The notes beneath the pieces were generated by a model. The model was not told where the DNA came from and made no database searches. It saw nothing but the letters and a program-made list of their open reading frames with translations. A program made the translations under genes and the position numbers. This document shows, in pieces, positions 27,960 to 36,651 of a stretch of DNA of 64,000 nt (the first letter of the stretch is position 1; every line of letters starts with the position of its first letter). The stretch spans positions 1 through 64,000 of the forward strand of contig JACJYO010000007.1 of assembly GCA_020636075.1 (NCBI GenBank), in the 5' to 3' direction. The DNA is from Lewinellaceae bacterium (GTDB lineage Bacteria > Bacteroidota > Bacteroidia > Chitinophagales > Saprospiraceae).

Positions 27960-28586
27960 ATGAACACAAACATTATTCTCCGGCTACTATGCTATTTGGG
28001 CGTTTTCACACTGCCTGCATTTCATTCCATCGCGCAGGTATCCGTATTCCAAACCAGCTGCTCTGGTTTGCAAGCCAAATTAGAGGCTTTTACAACTTCA
28101 AATTCGAATGACGAATTGAGTTCGTATACGCTTGAAGTACTGAAAGATGAAGGGCTATGGGTTTCCTCGGCGAAGAACCACACGTTTTTGGCAGTTTCTG
28201 AATTTGAAAACCTGCAAAAAGGAATATACCGGGTTAAAGTCGTTGTGGCCGATGCTGACAACAGAAACCTGTTGATATCTGACCCAATTGCGATTAACGG
28301 CTGTCCGTTTGCTCCCGGAAATGCAACAAATGAAATTGCTGTCAGTCTCCGACCCAATCCTGCTTCTACCAAACTTGAGATCGAAATTCTATCTGGTTTG
28401 ATTTCATCTGACCTGCCCGCTACTCTGGATATAATCGATGGGTTAGGACATACTGTTGAATCCATGAAATTAATTAGCGCAAACACCACCATTTCAGTAG
28501 CGCATCTTCCCGCAGGAATCTATTTTATTTCTATAAAAAACAATTCAAATCTATCTGCCTTTGAAAAACTTGTAATTAAGAAATGA
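27960..28586 (+). CDS. Small secreted protein with a T9SS sorting domain
   Basis: 208 residues. A signal peptide (hydrophobic core about residues 6-20, cleavage likely after SIAQ) precedes a short beta-rich domain of unknown type and a C-terminal type A sorting domain: VSLRPNPASTKLEIEILSG, then LDIIDGLGHTVESM and LPAGIYFISIKNN ending EKLVIKK. Such C-termini direct outer-membrane passage through type IX secretion and are then removed. The mature domain (about 100 residues) has no recognised family. The gene lies 48 nt before a large T9SS-type protein with which it may form an operon. Confidence 0.85.
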   Translation: MNTNIILRLLCYLGVFTLPAFHSIAQVSVFQTSCSGLQAKLEAFTTSNSNDELSSYTLEVLKDEGLWVSSAKNHTFLAVSEFENLQKGIYRVKVVVADADNRNLLISDPIAINGCPFAPGNATNEIAVSLRPNPASTKLEIEILSGLISSDLPATLDIIDGLGHTVESMKLISANTTISVAHLPAGIYFISIKNNSNLSAFEKLVIKK

Positions 28587-28634
28587 CCCTTTGAACCGCA
28601 TCCTAAAAATATGACAATCTAAAAAATCTAAATC

Positions 28635-31600
28635 ATGGTACCGAAAAGCAACTTTATCCTCTACCTGTTTCTGGTATTATTAAGCCAAATTGGTTTCTCG
28701 CAAGTCACGATCTACCCTTGCGGTGGCTTAACCCAATTGCAAATCAACGAAGAGCCTAATCTGGCGCTGGGCAAAATCACCAACCAGTCCAGCCACTACT
28801 ATGTCGATGGAGGGTTTTCTACAATTGCAGTGGATGGCAACAATGGCACCTTAGTCGGCCCCAGCCCGGAAGGAACCGCACGGACAAACTTTGAATTAGA
28901 GCCATGGTGGGATGTTGATTTAGGCAATCCCTATTTTATTCGAGGGGTTACTATTGATTACCCGGCCAACGCTTATCCACAAGGATTGCGCAACTTTTAC
29001 ATCTTACTTTCCGATATACCATTCAGGGATAATTCACTAAATGACGCTATTGCGGCTGATCATGTGACGCATATTTATGTGACTAATCCGGTCTCGTCCG
29101 GACAAGAAATACAAACCTACTACCGAAAAGCACGGTATGTCCGGATTCATCTGGCCAATCAAGGTGCAGTTACCTTTGCAGAGGTGCGAATTCCCGGAGG
29201 CCCGGGTGGTGGCAATGCGGAAATTTGTGATAACGGAATCGATGATGATTTTGATTGTAAAACAGATTGTGAAGATCCGGAATGCGGACCAGTGATCTGG
29301 GCGGTGAATAAAAAAGACCCTACTTGTAATATTTGCTATGATGGATGGATTGAAATTAAGGCCTATGGCGATAATTTACAGTATAGTATCGATGGCGGCC
29401 AAAGTTTCTATTCCTGCCATCCGGTCAACCAGTCAGATTGGTGTGGATTTGATTACCTGCCGGTTGGCAATTATGAAGTAGCAGTAACGAATGGGGTTTG
29501 TACAACATTTTGGCGGGGCAATCCGGTTCGGTTGCGGGCGCCACAAGGGGATCCTGGAAACGATCTATGCCAAAACAGCGGCTTTGAAGATGGTGACGGG
29601 TCACATTGGAGTGGAACATACGGTATTAACCAAAATGGCAATTATGTGATTAATGTACCAAATGCGCCGGTGACCTCAAGTCCTGATGATGGCTTTCAAA
29701 TTGTTTCGTCCGGTTGGGTGGATCCTAAAATTGGCCTGACTATAAATGCGCCTATCGGTACGTACTTTGGCAGAGTTGGTTTCCCGGTATTCGTTACCAA
29801 TCGTACCGCTTCCAGTTTGCGATATTGTTTGACCGTTGATGCAACCAATGTCAATAACCAGTTCTATTATTATCTGGTTTTTGAAGATGGCGAAGGAGTC
29901 CAGAATCATATCACCAATCCATTCTTCGAATGGCGGATTCTGGACAACAACGGGGTGGTTCTTCAAACCTTGGGCCGGTATACGGCCGACATCAACAGCC
30001 CGTTTTTTACGCATGCGACTAATGATCCCCATATTTTATACAAAGAGTGGTCCTGTGAAGATCTTAATTTACAGGCCTATATGGGCCAGACGATTTGCAT
30101 CGAATTTATCGGGGCTCGTTGTGATCCTGGCGGGCACTTTGGGTATGCATATATCGACGGGCTATGTGGTGAAACTCCCGGGCCATATGCGGAGCTGGAA
30201 ACCGAATCCGATATCTATTGTATTGGAAACGAGGTGAATATTAAAATTGAAAATGAAGCGCGCTTCAATTACCATAAAATTGAGCTTTCCCGGGTCGATG
30301 CAAACGGTAATCTGATTGGAACGACCAAACTCTCGGAGCAATTGGGATTTCACATTCCGGACCTAAACGATATTATTGGTCTCTATAAAGCGGCTAACCC
30401 CAATTACACTTTTGATTGCGAAGACGATTGGCGGATAAAACTAACGCTTAAGAATGCTTGTAACGAAGTATTTGAAGTTGAAAAAAATGTAGATTTTGTA
30501 TGTGTTGAATACCTCTTTGAATATAAAGATATAATTGCCTGCCTTGGCAACCTACAGGATATTCCCATGCAAGGAACTACCGATTGTTCCGGTTGTAGTA
30601 ATTATCAATGGAGTATTTTAAATGATCCGAATACCAATTCAAATTCTGTTGGTACTTACCTGGATAACCCTAATGCCCCCTATCCTTTAATTAAATATTC
30701 AACCAATATTTATGCATTGGGGCCAACGTACCAGGTGCGAGCGACTTCACCGGAAGGTTGTGTTTTGATTGAAACTGTAAATACGACCAGCTTGCCGGAC
30801 TTTTCTGCACAGATGCAGGTTACCCTCAATGAGGAGCCAAAAGATGTCTGCACGTTTGCCGCAGAAACCACGATCACCTTTTCATCACCGATTAACAGTG
30901 ACCTTCTTGAGGTTATTTTTTACATCAGGTCAGATTACGGACAACCTACGCCTCCCGGAGTAGTGGAAGAAAAGTTTGATGGTTTGTTGGTGTCGGCGCC
31001 GGGTACCAGCAATACACATGTCTTCCGACCTGATATTGAGCACTTGTTGAGAGGATTTGACCATCAAATTCGGGTTGTAGTCAGACCTAAAGGATATGAA
31101 TTGCCAGATGTCGCCATTATCGGTGCATGTTCGCATTCGGTAACCCTGAACAGGACTTCAGACAGCCCGTTCTTTGGCATGGTCGGCGTATTTATTCCCA
31201 ATGCCTTTTCCCCACTTAATCCGCAATCTTCCCCACTTTATTTCCCCTCTTTTGAAATTGTAAATGGGCCTGTAATAATCTATCCGAATACCATTTATGA
31301 GGCTTGGATGAGTGTCTGGGATCGCGCCAGTGGCGGGTTGGTGCATGAAGCACATGTGGTAAGCACAAACAACCAACCGATCAACCCTGTGGACTTGGCA
31401 TGGGACGGAAAATGGAAGGGCCAATGGGCTGCCAATGGGGAATACGATGTTTTGGTTGACTATCAGAGCTGCCAGGTGGCGCCAAGCGAATGTTTTGGAA
31501 ATCAACAAATAATTGGTCCAAAACTGGGCTTTGGTGATGTTGGAAACGGGGCGGGAATAAAACCGTATCATTTTTGGGGACTTACTGGAAATCCCTGCAC

Positions 31601-31721
31601 TCCCGACCCTATGTTATGTTTCCCGCCGACAACTATAAAATCTTACAATAAATGCCATAAATTTCACTGTAGTGAAAATATCGATTGTCACCATATCCAG
31701 GTAGTGAAAGTTGCCAATTGA
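28635..31721 (+). CDS. Large secreted protein: discoidin-like domain, MopE-type repeat, CHU_C-like region and a Cys/His-rich tail
   Basis: 1,028 residues. Signal peptide to about residue 22 (LSQIGFSQ), then a discoidin/F5-8-type carbohydrate-binding-like domain (NLALGKITNQSSHYYVDGG; WWDVDLGNPYFIRGVTI; ARYVRIHLANQGAVTFAEV). A calcium-binding-type linker follows (EICDNGIDDDFDCKTDCEDP), then beta-rich domains including a jellyroll-like segment (about 315-510). Near 850-950 GVFIPNAFSPLNPQSSP and WDRASGGLVHEAHVV resemble the CHU_C gliding-motility-associated C-terminal domain (T9SS type B). The protein does not stop there but continues into about 40 residues rich in Cys and His (CHKFHCSENIDCHH). 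Surface attachment and glycan binding are inferred; the tail is unusual for this class. Confidence 0.8.
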   Translation: MVPKSNFILYLFLVLLSQIGFSQVTIYPCGGLTQLQINEEPNLALGKITNQSSHYYVDGGFSTIAVDGNNGTLVGPSPEGTARTNFELEPWWDVDLGNPYFIRGVTIDYPANAYPQGLRNFYILLSDIPFRDNSLNDAIAADHVTHIYVTNPVSSGQEIQTYYRKARYVRIHLANQGAVTFAEVRIPGGPGGGNAEICDNGIDDDFDCKTDCEDPECGPVIWAVNKKDPTCNICYDGWIEIKAYGDNLQYSIDGGQSFYSCHPVNQSDWCGFDYLPVGNYEVAVTNGVCTTFWRGNPVRLRAPQGDPGNDLCQNSGFEDGDGSHWSGTYGINQNGNYVINVPNAPVTSSPDDGFQIVSSGWVDPKIGLTINAPIGTYFGRVGFPVFVTNRTASSLRYCLTVDATNVNNQFYYYLVFEDGEGVQNHITNPFFEWRILDNNGVVLQTLGRYTADINSPFFTHATNDPHILYKEWSCEDLNLQAYMGQTICIEFIGARCDPGGHFGYAYIDGLCGETPGPYAELETESDIYCIGNEVNIKIENEARFNYHKIELSRVDANGNLIGTTKLSEQLGFHIPDLNDIIGLYKAANPNYTFDCEDDWRIKLTLKNACNEVFEVEKNVDFVCVEYLFEYKDIIACLGNLQDIPMQGTTDCSGCSNYQWSILNDPNTNSNSVGTYLDNPNAPYPLIKYSTNIYALGPTYQVRATSPEGCVLIETVNTTSLPDFSAQMQVTLNEEPKDVCTFAAETTITFSSPINSDLLEVIFYIRSDYGQPTPPGVVEEKFDGLLVSAPGTSNTHVFRPDIEHLLRGFDHQIRVVVRPKGYELPDVAIIGACSHSVTLNRTSDSPFFGMVGVFIPNAFSPLNPQSSPLYFPSFEIVNGPVIIYPNTIYEAWMSVWDRASGGLVHEAHVVSTNNQPINPVDLAWDGKWKGQWAANGEYDVLVDYQSCQVAPSECFGNQQIIGPKLGFGDVGNGAGIKPYHFWGLTGNPCTPDPMLCFPPTTIKSYNKCHKFHCSENIDCHHIQVVKVAN

Positions 31722-31734
31722 TTATTTTATTAAA

Positions 31735-31794
31735 CAGGGGTCATCCCGGATTTTCGACCTCACTGAAGTCAATTTAAATTCGGGATGATCCCTG
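31735..31794 (+). terminator. Stem-loop after the large secreted protein gene
   Basis: CAGGGGTCATCCCGGA (31735-31750) pairs with TTCGGGATGATCCCTG (31779-31794) with two mismatches and a 28-base loop. No strong T-run follows, so it may be an interspersed palindrome acting as a boundary rather than a classic terminator. Confidence 0.5.
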
Positions 31795-31834
31795 CATAAA
31801 ACAGGATTTACAAATAGTTCCAAAAAGTAATTGT

Positions 31835-32638
31835 ATGTATCGAAATCTATTCATGTATACGCTTTTGCTGCTATTATGTATGGATGTACAAGCCCAAACA
31901 ATTCGGCAACAAAAACATGAAATTCAATTTTTTTACGCTCCTGGCTTGAGTAAATCCTATTTTGACAGGTCGATCATGCATAGCCATTTTGGCTTTGGAA
32001 TAGAGTTTTATGAAACGGCAAAGCCAAACAGGCCGGTTCCCGGATATGCCTATGGCATTTTATATGCCAGGAAACTTTCTGAAAAGAGTAAAATTTATGT
32101 TGGAATAAAACGCAACATGGTTGGGCAATCATCGCCTGTGGCATACAATTTCAGGGGATTTATTCCTGCCGATACGCTCCCTGGTTATGGCGGCTTGAAA
32201 TACCAGGTATTAATGTGGTCCTATTCGTTTTCTATTGGATATCAAAGAAACCTCTTTCGAAATGATCGGTTTGAGGTGAGTATTGGCGCCGGCACTGGTA
32301 TAGATTTTTATGATAAAGCCATTTTTAAAGATTATATCATTCAACGGGAAACGGGTGTCACAAGGACAGGCTGTTGTATCGGTTACTATTATAAATCCTC
32401 TACGTTTCAAAAGATCCACAATTTCTTTTATCCCATAAAAAAGGGAATGTATCGCGCAGAGATCGCAGTGCTTGGAGAAGGCAAAGTGCTGCTGCCTCAC
32501 CGACTGTATTTGTCTGCCCGGCCGGAATTCAGATTCCTGACTAATTTAATTGGTGCTTCCCCGGAATTGGAACCTCTGGTTCCGCAAGGGCTGGTTTGGA
32601 GTTTAAATCTGAACCTTGGGTTAGGTCTCCGTTTTTAA
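31835..32638 (+). CDS. Exported protein of unknown function, probably a beta-barrel
   Basis: 267 residues. An N-terminal signal peptide (MYRNLFMYTLLLLLCMDVQA) is followed by alternating aromatic/hydrophobic strands (YAYGILYARKLSEKSKIYVG; LMWSYSFSIGYQRNLFRND) and the protein ends in NLGLGLRF, a C-terminal aromatic as in outer-membrane barrels. I do not recognise a named family. It overlaps nothing and lies 10 nt before a second similar-sized exported protein, so the two probably form an operon. Confidence 0.7.
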   Translation: MYRNLFMYTLLLLLCMDVQAQTIRQQKHEIQFFYAPGLSKSYFDRSIMHSHFGFGIEFYETAKPNRPVPGYAYGILYARKLSEKSKIYVGIKRNMVGQSSPVAYNFRGFIPADTLPGYGGLKYQVLMWSYSFSIGYQRNLFRNDRFEVSIGAGTGIDFYDKAIFKDYIIQRETGVTRTGCCIGYYYKSSTFQKIHNFFYPIKKGMYRAEIAVLGEGKVLLPHRLYLSARPEFRFLTNLIGASPELEPLVPQGLVWSLNLNLGLGLRF

Positions 32639-32648
32639 AGAAATCTAT

Positions 32649-33296
32649 ATGCGAAACACGCTTTCTATTTGTTTGCTTCTCTTTTGCACAACGGGATGGT
32701 CCCAGCCGAAGTTTGGCATCCGTACGGCACTTGCCGGAGCTTATGCAAAAATGGGGTCCGATATCGATAACAGCTTTGTTCGCACAGGTTTTTTGACCGG
32801 CGGCTCGCTAACCTTTGTTGCAAGTGATATTTTTAATATCTCCGGTTTGGAAACAGGCCTTATTTACACCCTGGACGGCCATCGATATACCATCCATAAC
32901 TTTTTCAAGGAAAAGTCGGTATCTGCACGATTGATTAAACATAATATCGGTCTGATTGCATTCTATAAAACTGATTTTTTTACAGAAGGAAATACAAAGA
33001 AGCGCAAAACGAACCTTTATTTAAAACCCGGTGTCTGGTTCGATTGTAATTTCAAGGCAACGTATAAATTTCATAAAGACCCTGCATTGACTGAGATACA
33101 GCGCTCCAAACCAATGAATTGGGGCGCTGTCATTTGCATTGAATTACTGAAGTATAAATCCACAAAACGCAAAAAAGCTTTTCAGATAGATTTCCGATAT
33201 TATTATGGAATAATGAACCTGTCAAAAGAATCCCGTCATAAATGGCATACCAGAAAATTTGAAGCCGGGATTAGTTTTCCTTTTAAAAACAGATAG
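32649..33296 (+). CDS. Exported PorT/OMP-like beta-barrel protein
   Basis: 215 residues. Signal peptide MRNTLSICLLLFCTTGWSQ, then a pattern typical of the Bacteroidota PF13568-type barrels: PKFGIRTALAGAYAKMG, NISGLETGLIYTLDGHRY, a strand pair with LYLKPGVWFDCNF and a last strand FEAGISFPF. Such proteins are outer-membrane barrels of mostly unknown role. It is coupled to the gene 10 nt upstream. Assignment rests on pattern and length, not on a strong motif. Confidence 0.7.
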   Translation: MRNTLSICLLLFCTTGWSQPKFGIRTALAGAYAKMGSDIDNSFVRTGFLTGGSLTFVASDIFNISGLETGLIYTLDGHRYTIHNFFKEKSVSARLIKHNIGLIAFYKTDFFTEGNTKKRKTNLYLKPGVWFDCNFKATYKFHKDPALTEIQRSKPMNWGAVICIELLKYKSTKRKKAFQIDFRYYYGIMNLSKESRHKWHTRKFEAGISFPFKNR

Positions 33297-33448
33297 AAGC
33301 GATGTATACTTTTTGCCTTTATGTGGCCAGAAATATCACAGCTCACCTCCGCCTGATTTCTATGTGAAAACTGTGTGGAAAATTGGACCACGGCCTATCC
33401 TGAAGCCTGATTTTGCCTGGACCCAAACACAAAAGTTTAAACACACTA

Positions 33449-33483
33449 TAAAAAAAGCGGGGCCGCAATTGCTGCGGCCCCGC
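33449..33483 (-). terminator. Intrinsic terminator of the zinc-ribbon/MotB-like/MotA-like operon
   Basis: GCGGGGCCGCA (33457-33467) pairs perfectly with TGCGGCCCCGC (33473-33483), loop of five; on the minus strand it is followed by a run of T (A-run at 33450-33456). It lies 29 nt after the minus-strand stop at 33512. Confidence 0.9.
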
Positions 33484-33511
33484 GCCTGTTCACTCCACCG
33501 TGTCAATGGAA

Positions 33512-34333
33512 TTACAACTGTATGCGGTTCACCAAATTTTCAATTACATAGCGCTTCATACCGGTGTGCAGGTTTTCCACCCTCGATTCGAGGCGTTTCA
33601 TCATGACATTTACAAGGATACCCAGTACGATCGCCAGGATGGTGGTAAAAAACGCGGTGCCCAGGCTGTCGATCAGCGTCGAAATGTCGGCACCCGTGAT
33701 GGCAGCAGCCTGTACGGCGGTGGCGCCTTCGGCTGAGCCGGTGGGGGTAGCCATTGCTGTCGGTTGGGTTTTGCCCATATTCAGGATAGCGGCAGCCATC
33801 CCCAACACCGTGCCCAGGAACCCGAAAGCGGGGATTAGTGTCTGGCAAGTTTGGATGAGCCAGAACTCCTTTTCAACAGTTTTTCGTTGCATTTCGCTTA
33901 CTGTCTCCACCATGGCCATCGATTCGGCCGGGGAGTGGCTGGAGCGGAATTTGGTGGCTGCCTGTTTGATCAAATCGGTCAGGATGCCTGCGCCAAGGTG
34001 CCGTTCCACCTCTATGGTATTCAATTTGATTTGATTGACGTCTTCCGGGTACAACACATATTGCTCGGTTTCGGGCAGTAGTTTGGCTGTGTAGGCGTAC
34101 TCTTCTTTTTGAATGCGCTTGCCCAGGCTGTTCATGCCAAATAGGCAAACAAAGGTGGAGAAATAGATGGCCGCCTGGATCAGGCCGGAAGGCATTTTAC
34201 CGCCAAGGGCGAAAAACAAGGTTTCCATGGAAGAGCCCAGTGGCGAAAATTGGTAACCCAGGTTTACAACCAGCATAACTAAAACAGTAAGACCCAGGCT
34301 TATGGCGATATGACTATTTTTTTGAGAAAACAT
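33512..34333 (-). CDS. MotA/TolQ/ExbB-type proton channel subunit
   Basis: 273 residues from the ATG at 34333 (MFSQKNSHIAISLGLTVLVM); an in-frame start at 34402 would overlap the preceding gene. Membrane helices are seen near residues 8-25, 45-65 and, after a ~100-residue cytoplasmic loop, at IQTCQTLIPAFGFLGTVLGM and GTAFFTTILAIVLGILVNVM, the conserved TolQ/MotA helix pair with the P and GT residues that line the proton path. In the family five such subunits surround two MotB/ExbD-like subunits and convert proton flow into movement or force. The preceding gene codes a likely partner. What it powers is unknown. Confidence 0.85.
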   Translation of the reverse strand: MFSQKNSHIAISLGLTVLVMLVVNLGYQFSPLGSSMETLFFALGGKMPSGLIQAAIYFSTFVCLFGMNSLGKRIQKEEYAYTAKLLPETEQYVLYPEDVNQIKLNTIEVERHLGAGILTDLIKQAATKFRSSHSPAESMAMVETVSEMQRKTVEKEFWLIQTCQTLIPAFGFLGTVLGMAAAILNMGKTQPTAMATPTGSAEGATAVQAAAITGADISTLIDSLGTAFFTTILAIVLGILVNVMMKRLESRVENLHTGMKRYVIENLVNRIQL

Positions 34334-34386
34334 GATGACAATGTTGAGTGGGTGAAAAATGATTTTGGTGACCGGGAAAAGTTCGG

Positions 34387-35229
34387 TTACGGGCTTCCCC
34401 ATTTTCCGGATTTCTTCGGCTCCGGCGCCGGGGTTTTTACAGGGGCGGGTTCTTTATCGTCGGTGGCCTGCCCTGGAGTAGCCGTTGGAAGCGCTGACTT
34501 GAAGGCAATTGAGTTGCTCAGTACGGTGAACGTTCCGGCGGGTACCCAGTCGGTGCTGCTGGCAGCATACGTACCGAAGTTGTGCGTGGTGGTTTTCATG
34601 CCCGGCTCGATAATTTTTCCGTACAGGGCAAATGGCTGGCCGCCAGAGTTACGCCGCTTCACGCGCACCCAAACCTCATACACACCTGGCGTAATAGCCA
34701 CCTGGTAAAAGTAATTCAGGCTTTTCTCGTACTTGAATTCGTCGTTCTGATACTTGCTGGCGCGGCTCGGCTTCCAGCTCATGTTGCCTTGTTTGAGCAT
34801 AAACTCCACCGTTTGTTTGGCCAGGCCCTCCTGTTGGAGCAGCAGGGTGACATCACCCTTGGTTTGCTTCATCAGGTCGACGGCTACCGGTTCCTGGCTC
34901 GGATTGTCCGGGTGTTGTTCCGTCGGGCGTGTTTGAGGTACTTCCGGTTTCGGTTCCACTTTGGCCGTTTCGTATTTGGGCTGTGGTGGTTCCGGTTTGT
35001 ATTTGGCAGTACCGCGTTGGCCGTTGTTATAGTATTCGCGTTGTTGCGGGGTTTTGGCTATAGGTTGCTCGGGTTTGTCTTCCTTCGCCGCAATTTCAGG
35101 CTCAGGCGCCGGCGGTACGGTTCCGGAAAGCCGGGTGTTCAAAAAGTTCAGGATAATGAACACACCCAGGGCTCCGGTCAGAATATCCAGCGCGGAGACA
35201 AACATCGGATTGAAACTCTTATTCGTCAT
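34387..35229 (-). CDS. MotB/ExbD-like single-helix protein with a Pro-rich linker and a beta domain
   Basis: 280 residues. N-terminus MTNKSFNPMFVSALDILTGA with one membrane helix (about 8-30) containing an Asp (D15) placed like the proton-carrying Asp of ExbD/MotB. A ~90-residue linker rich in P, K, E and Q follows, then a helix and a beta-sandwich-like domain (YFYQVAITPGVYEVWVRVKR; FALYGKIIEPGMKTTTHNFG). It lacks the OmpA-type peptidoglycan-binding domain of MotB and the TonB-type role is not evident. It overlaps the upstream zinc-ribbon gene by 11 nt and precedes the MotA-like gene by 53 nt. Function inferred from context and helix pattern only. Confidence 0.7.
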   Translation of the reverse strand: MTNKSFNPMFVSALDILTGALGVFIILNFLNTRLSGTVPPAPEPEIAAKEDKPEQPIAKTPQQREYYNNGQRGTAKYKPEPPQPKYETAKVEPKPEVPQTRPTEQHPDNPSQEPVAVDLMKQTKGDVTLLLQQEGLAKQTVEFMLKQGNMSWKPSRASKYQNDEFKYEKSLNYFYQVAITPGVYEVWVRVKRRNSGGQPFALYGKIIEPGMKTTTHNFGTYAASSTDWVPAGTFTVLSNSIAFKSALPTATPGQATDDKEPAPVKTPAPEPKKSGKWGSP

Positions 35230-35506
35230 GACTCGAAGTGTTGGGAGTGAAGGTCAGCGCCTGCAATGCCTGCTCGGCGGGCCGGCGCACAACCGGTTTT
35301 TTATCTTGTTGGGCGTTGCACTGTTCGCAGCGTATGGCGTGCGCATCGTTGGGATGGGTGCAATTCCAGCAGTTGATTTTTCCGCCTTCCGGAGCCGCCG
35401 TTGGATAGGCAGTTTCCGGAAGTTTGAAGTTGCAGTGGCCGCAGCGCGCTGGTGAAGGCTGTGTCCGTACGGACTGCGCTGTTTGGCCGCAGTTAGGACA
35501 ATGCAT
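35219..35506 (-). CDS. Small double zinc-ribbon protein
   Basis: 95 residues. Two four-Cys ribbons: CPNCG with CGHC (residues 3-25) and CWNC with CEQC (about 46-62). The C-terminal third (PVVRRPAEQALQALTFTPN) has no fold that I recognise. There are no membrane helices. The stop overlaps the start of the MotB-like gene by 11 nt, so the two are translationally coupled, making a zinc ribbon an integral part of this operon. Binding partner (nucleic acid or protein) is unknown. Confidence 0.75.
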   Translation of the reverse strand: MHCPNCGQTAQSVRTQPSPARCGHCNFKLPETAYPTAAPEGGKINCWNCTHPNDAHAIRCEQCNAQQDKKPVVRRPAEQALQALTFTPNTSSHDE

Positions 35507-35525
35507 ATCTTAATGATAAATGATG

Positions 35526-35605
35526 AATGATGAGTTATGAATGATGAGTTATGAATTTCAACTTTCCAGAATGGTGAACCAATTCATCATTCATAACTCA
35601 TCATT
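35526..35605. repeat. 25-bp inverted repeat between convergent-reading and operon genes
   Basis: AATGATGAGTTATGAATGATGAGTT (35526-35550) pairs with 35581-35605 (24 of 25 positions), 30-base loop. It lies downstream of the barrel gene (minus strand) and upstream of the zinc-ribbon gene. Likely an interspersed palindrome that can act as a terminator for the barrel gene. Confidence 0.65.
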
Positions 35606-35611
35606 AAAGAA

Positions 35612-36340
35612 TTACTGATTGAAGTAGTACATGTACGACAGGCCGAACTGCATGCCGCGGTTTTTCAAACCGCCCACATCTACACTGCGCATGCCATGCG
35701 AGTAGCGGAAGTCGAAACTGATCTCGCCACGATCGAGGATGAAGATCAGGCCCGTGCCCAGGTTGACGCTGAAATCGTACCGGCGGTAATCGTCGTTGCG
35801 GCCATTACCCATTTCGATGGTGTACTCAGCACGATCTGTAAAGGTGATCGGTTCGCCGTCTGAGTTCAGGTATTCCACAGTCAGTTCTTCAAGGCCCTTA
35901 CCGTTGGCAACAGCAAATGAAAATGCCGGACCGAGCGCCACGTAGAAGCCGACATTACCACCGCCAAAGTTTTTCTCAAACATCAAGGGGATATCGATGT
36001 AGTTCAGTGATTCTTTCTGGCGCAACTCGATCACTTTGTAGTCGCGCGGGTAGCCGAAGTCCTGGCCATCCCAGAAAACATTGCTTTCGCTTTTAATGTT
36101 ACCGCCGCGTTGCATGAAGGCGATCTCCGGTTGGAACGTCAGACGGTTGCCCAGGTTAAACTCGGCAAACACCGCCACACCTCCACCGGGGCGCAGGTTG
36201 GCATCATAGATATCATTATAGTCTTTGGAAAGTTTATAACTCGACAGGGAAAGCGTCGGGCGAAAGCCGATACCGCTTAATTGTGCGTTCAATTGGGAAA
36301 CACATACAAATGCAAGGAGAAACAAAATCAGATTTTTCAT
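35612..36340 (-). CDS. PorT-family-type outer-membrane beta-barrel protein
   Basis: 242 residues. Signal peptide MKNLILFLLAFVCVSQLNAQ, then strands typical of PF13568-like barrels: LSGIGFRPTLSLSSYKLSK, GGGVAVFAEFNLGNRLTFQP followed by EIAFMQRGG, IDIPLMFEKNFGGGNVGFYV, DFSVNLGTGLIFILDRGEI and the last strand FGLSYMYYFNQ with a C-terminal aromatic region. Likely an outer-membrane barrel of unknown substrate. It is the first gene of a minus-strand set; an inverted repeat separates it from the zinc-ribbon gene. Confidence 0.82.
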   Translation of the reverse strand: MKNLILFLLAFVCVSQLNAQLSGIGFRPTLSLSSYKLSKDYNDIYDANLRPGGGVAVFAEFNLGNRLTFQPEIAFMQRGGNIKSESNVFWDGQDFGYPRDYKVIELRQKESLNYIDIPLMFEKNFGGGNVGFYVALGPAFSFAVANGKGLEELTVEYLNSDGEPITFTDRAEYTIEMGNGRNDDYRRYDFSVNLGTGLIFILDRGEISFDFRYSHGMRSVDVGGLKNRGMQFGLSYMYYFNQ

Positions 36341-36651
36341 AACGGCAGAATGCTTTTAATAAATGCGATAATTGTTGGTTTGATGCTTTGTGCAGCCCGC
36401 CCGAAAAGCGTAACCACAGGGTGCCGTTTTTTATGAAAATGCTAACAGATTGGGGCGTATTTGGGTGGTTACCGTTAAGGGAATGTGAAAAATTGGATCG
36501 CCCACCGCAGGGTGGATGGGTAGAATCGGGAACGGCTGTTTCCGGCGTGCGGTCATGCAGCGCAATTGGGTGATAGAAGATATACCCAATTTACCTACAT
36601 TCGCTATCGCATTAATCAAAACCAATCACCCGTCAACCCTCCCCATTCGCG
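36341..36651. other. Non-coding divergent spacer upstream of the SIR2 gene
   Basis: About 310 nt between divergent genes; no gene seen. It should contain promoters for both directions. A TACATTCG near 36595 resembles a -7 box (TAnnTTTG with one change) but a well-spaced -33 element is missing. Confidence 0.45.

Noticed and set aside
33512..35506. A complete Zorya system
   Set aside because: Only channel-like subunits are seen; no zorC, zorD or zorE-like gene is present, and the zinc ribbon is not part of Zorya.
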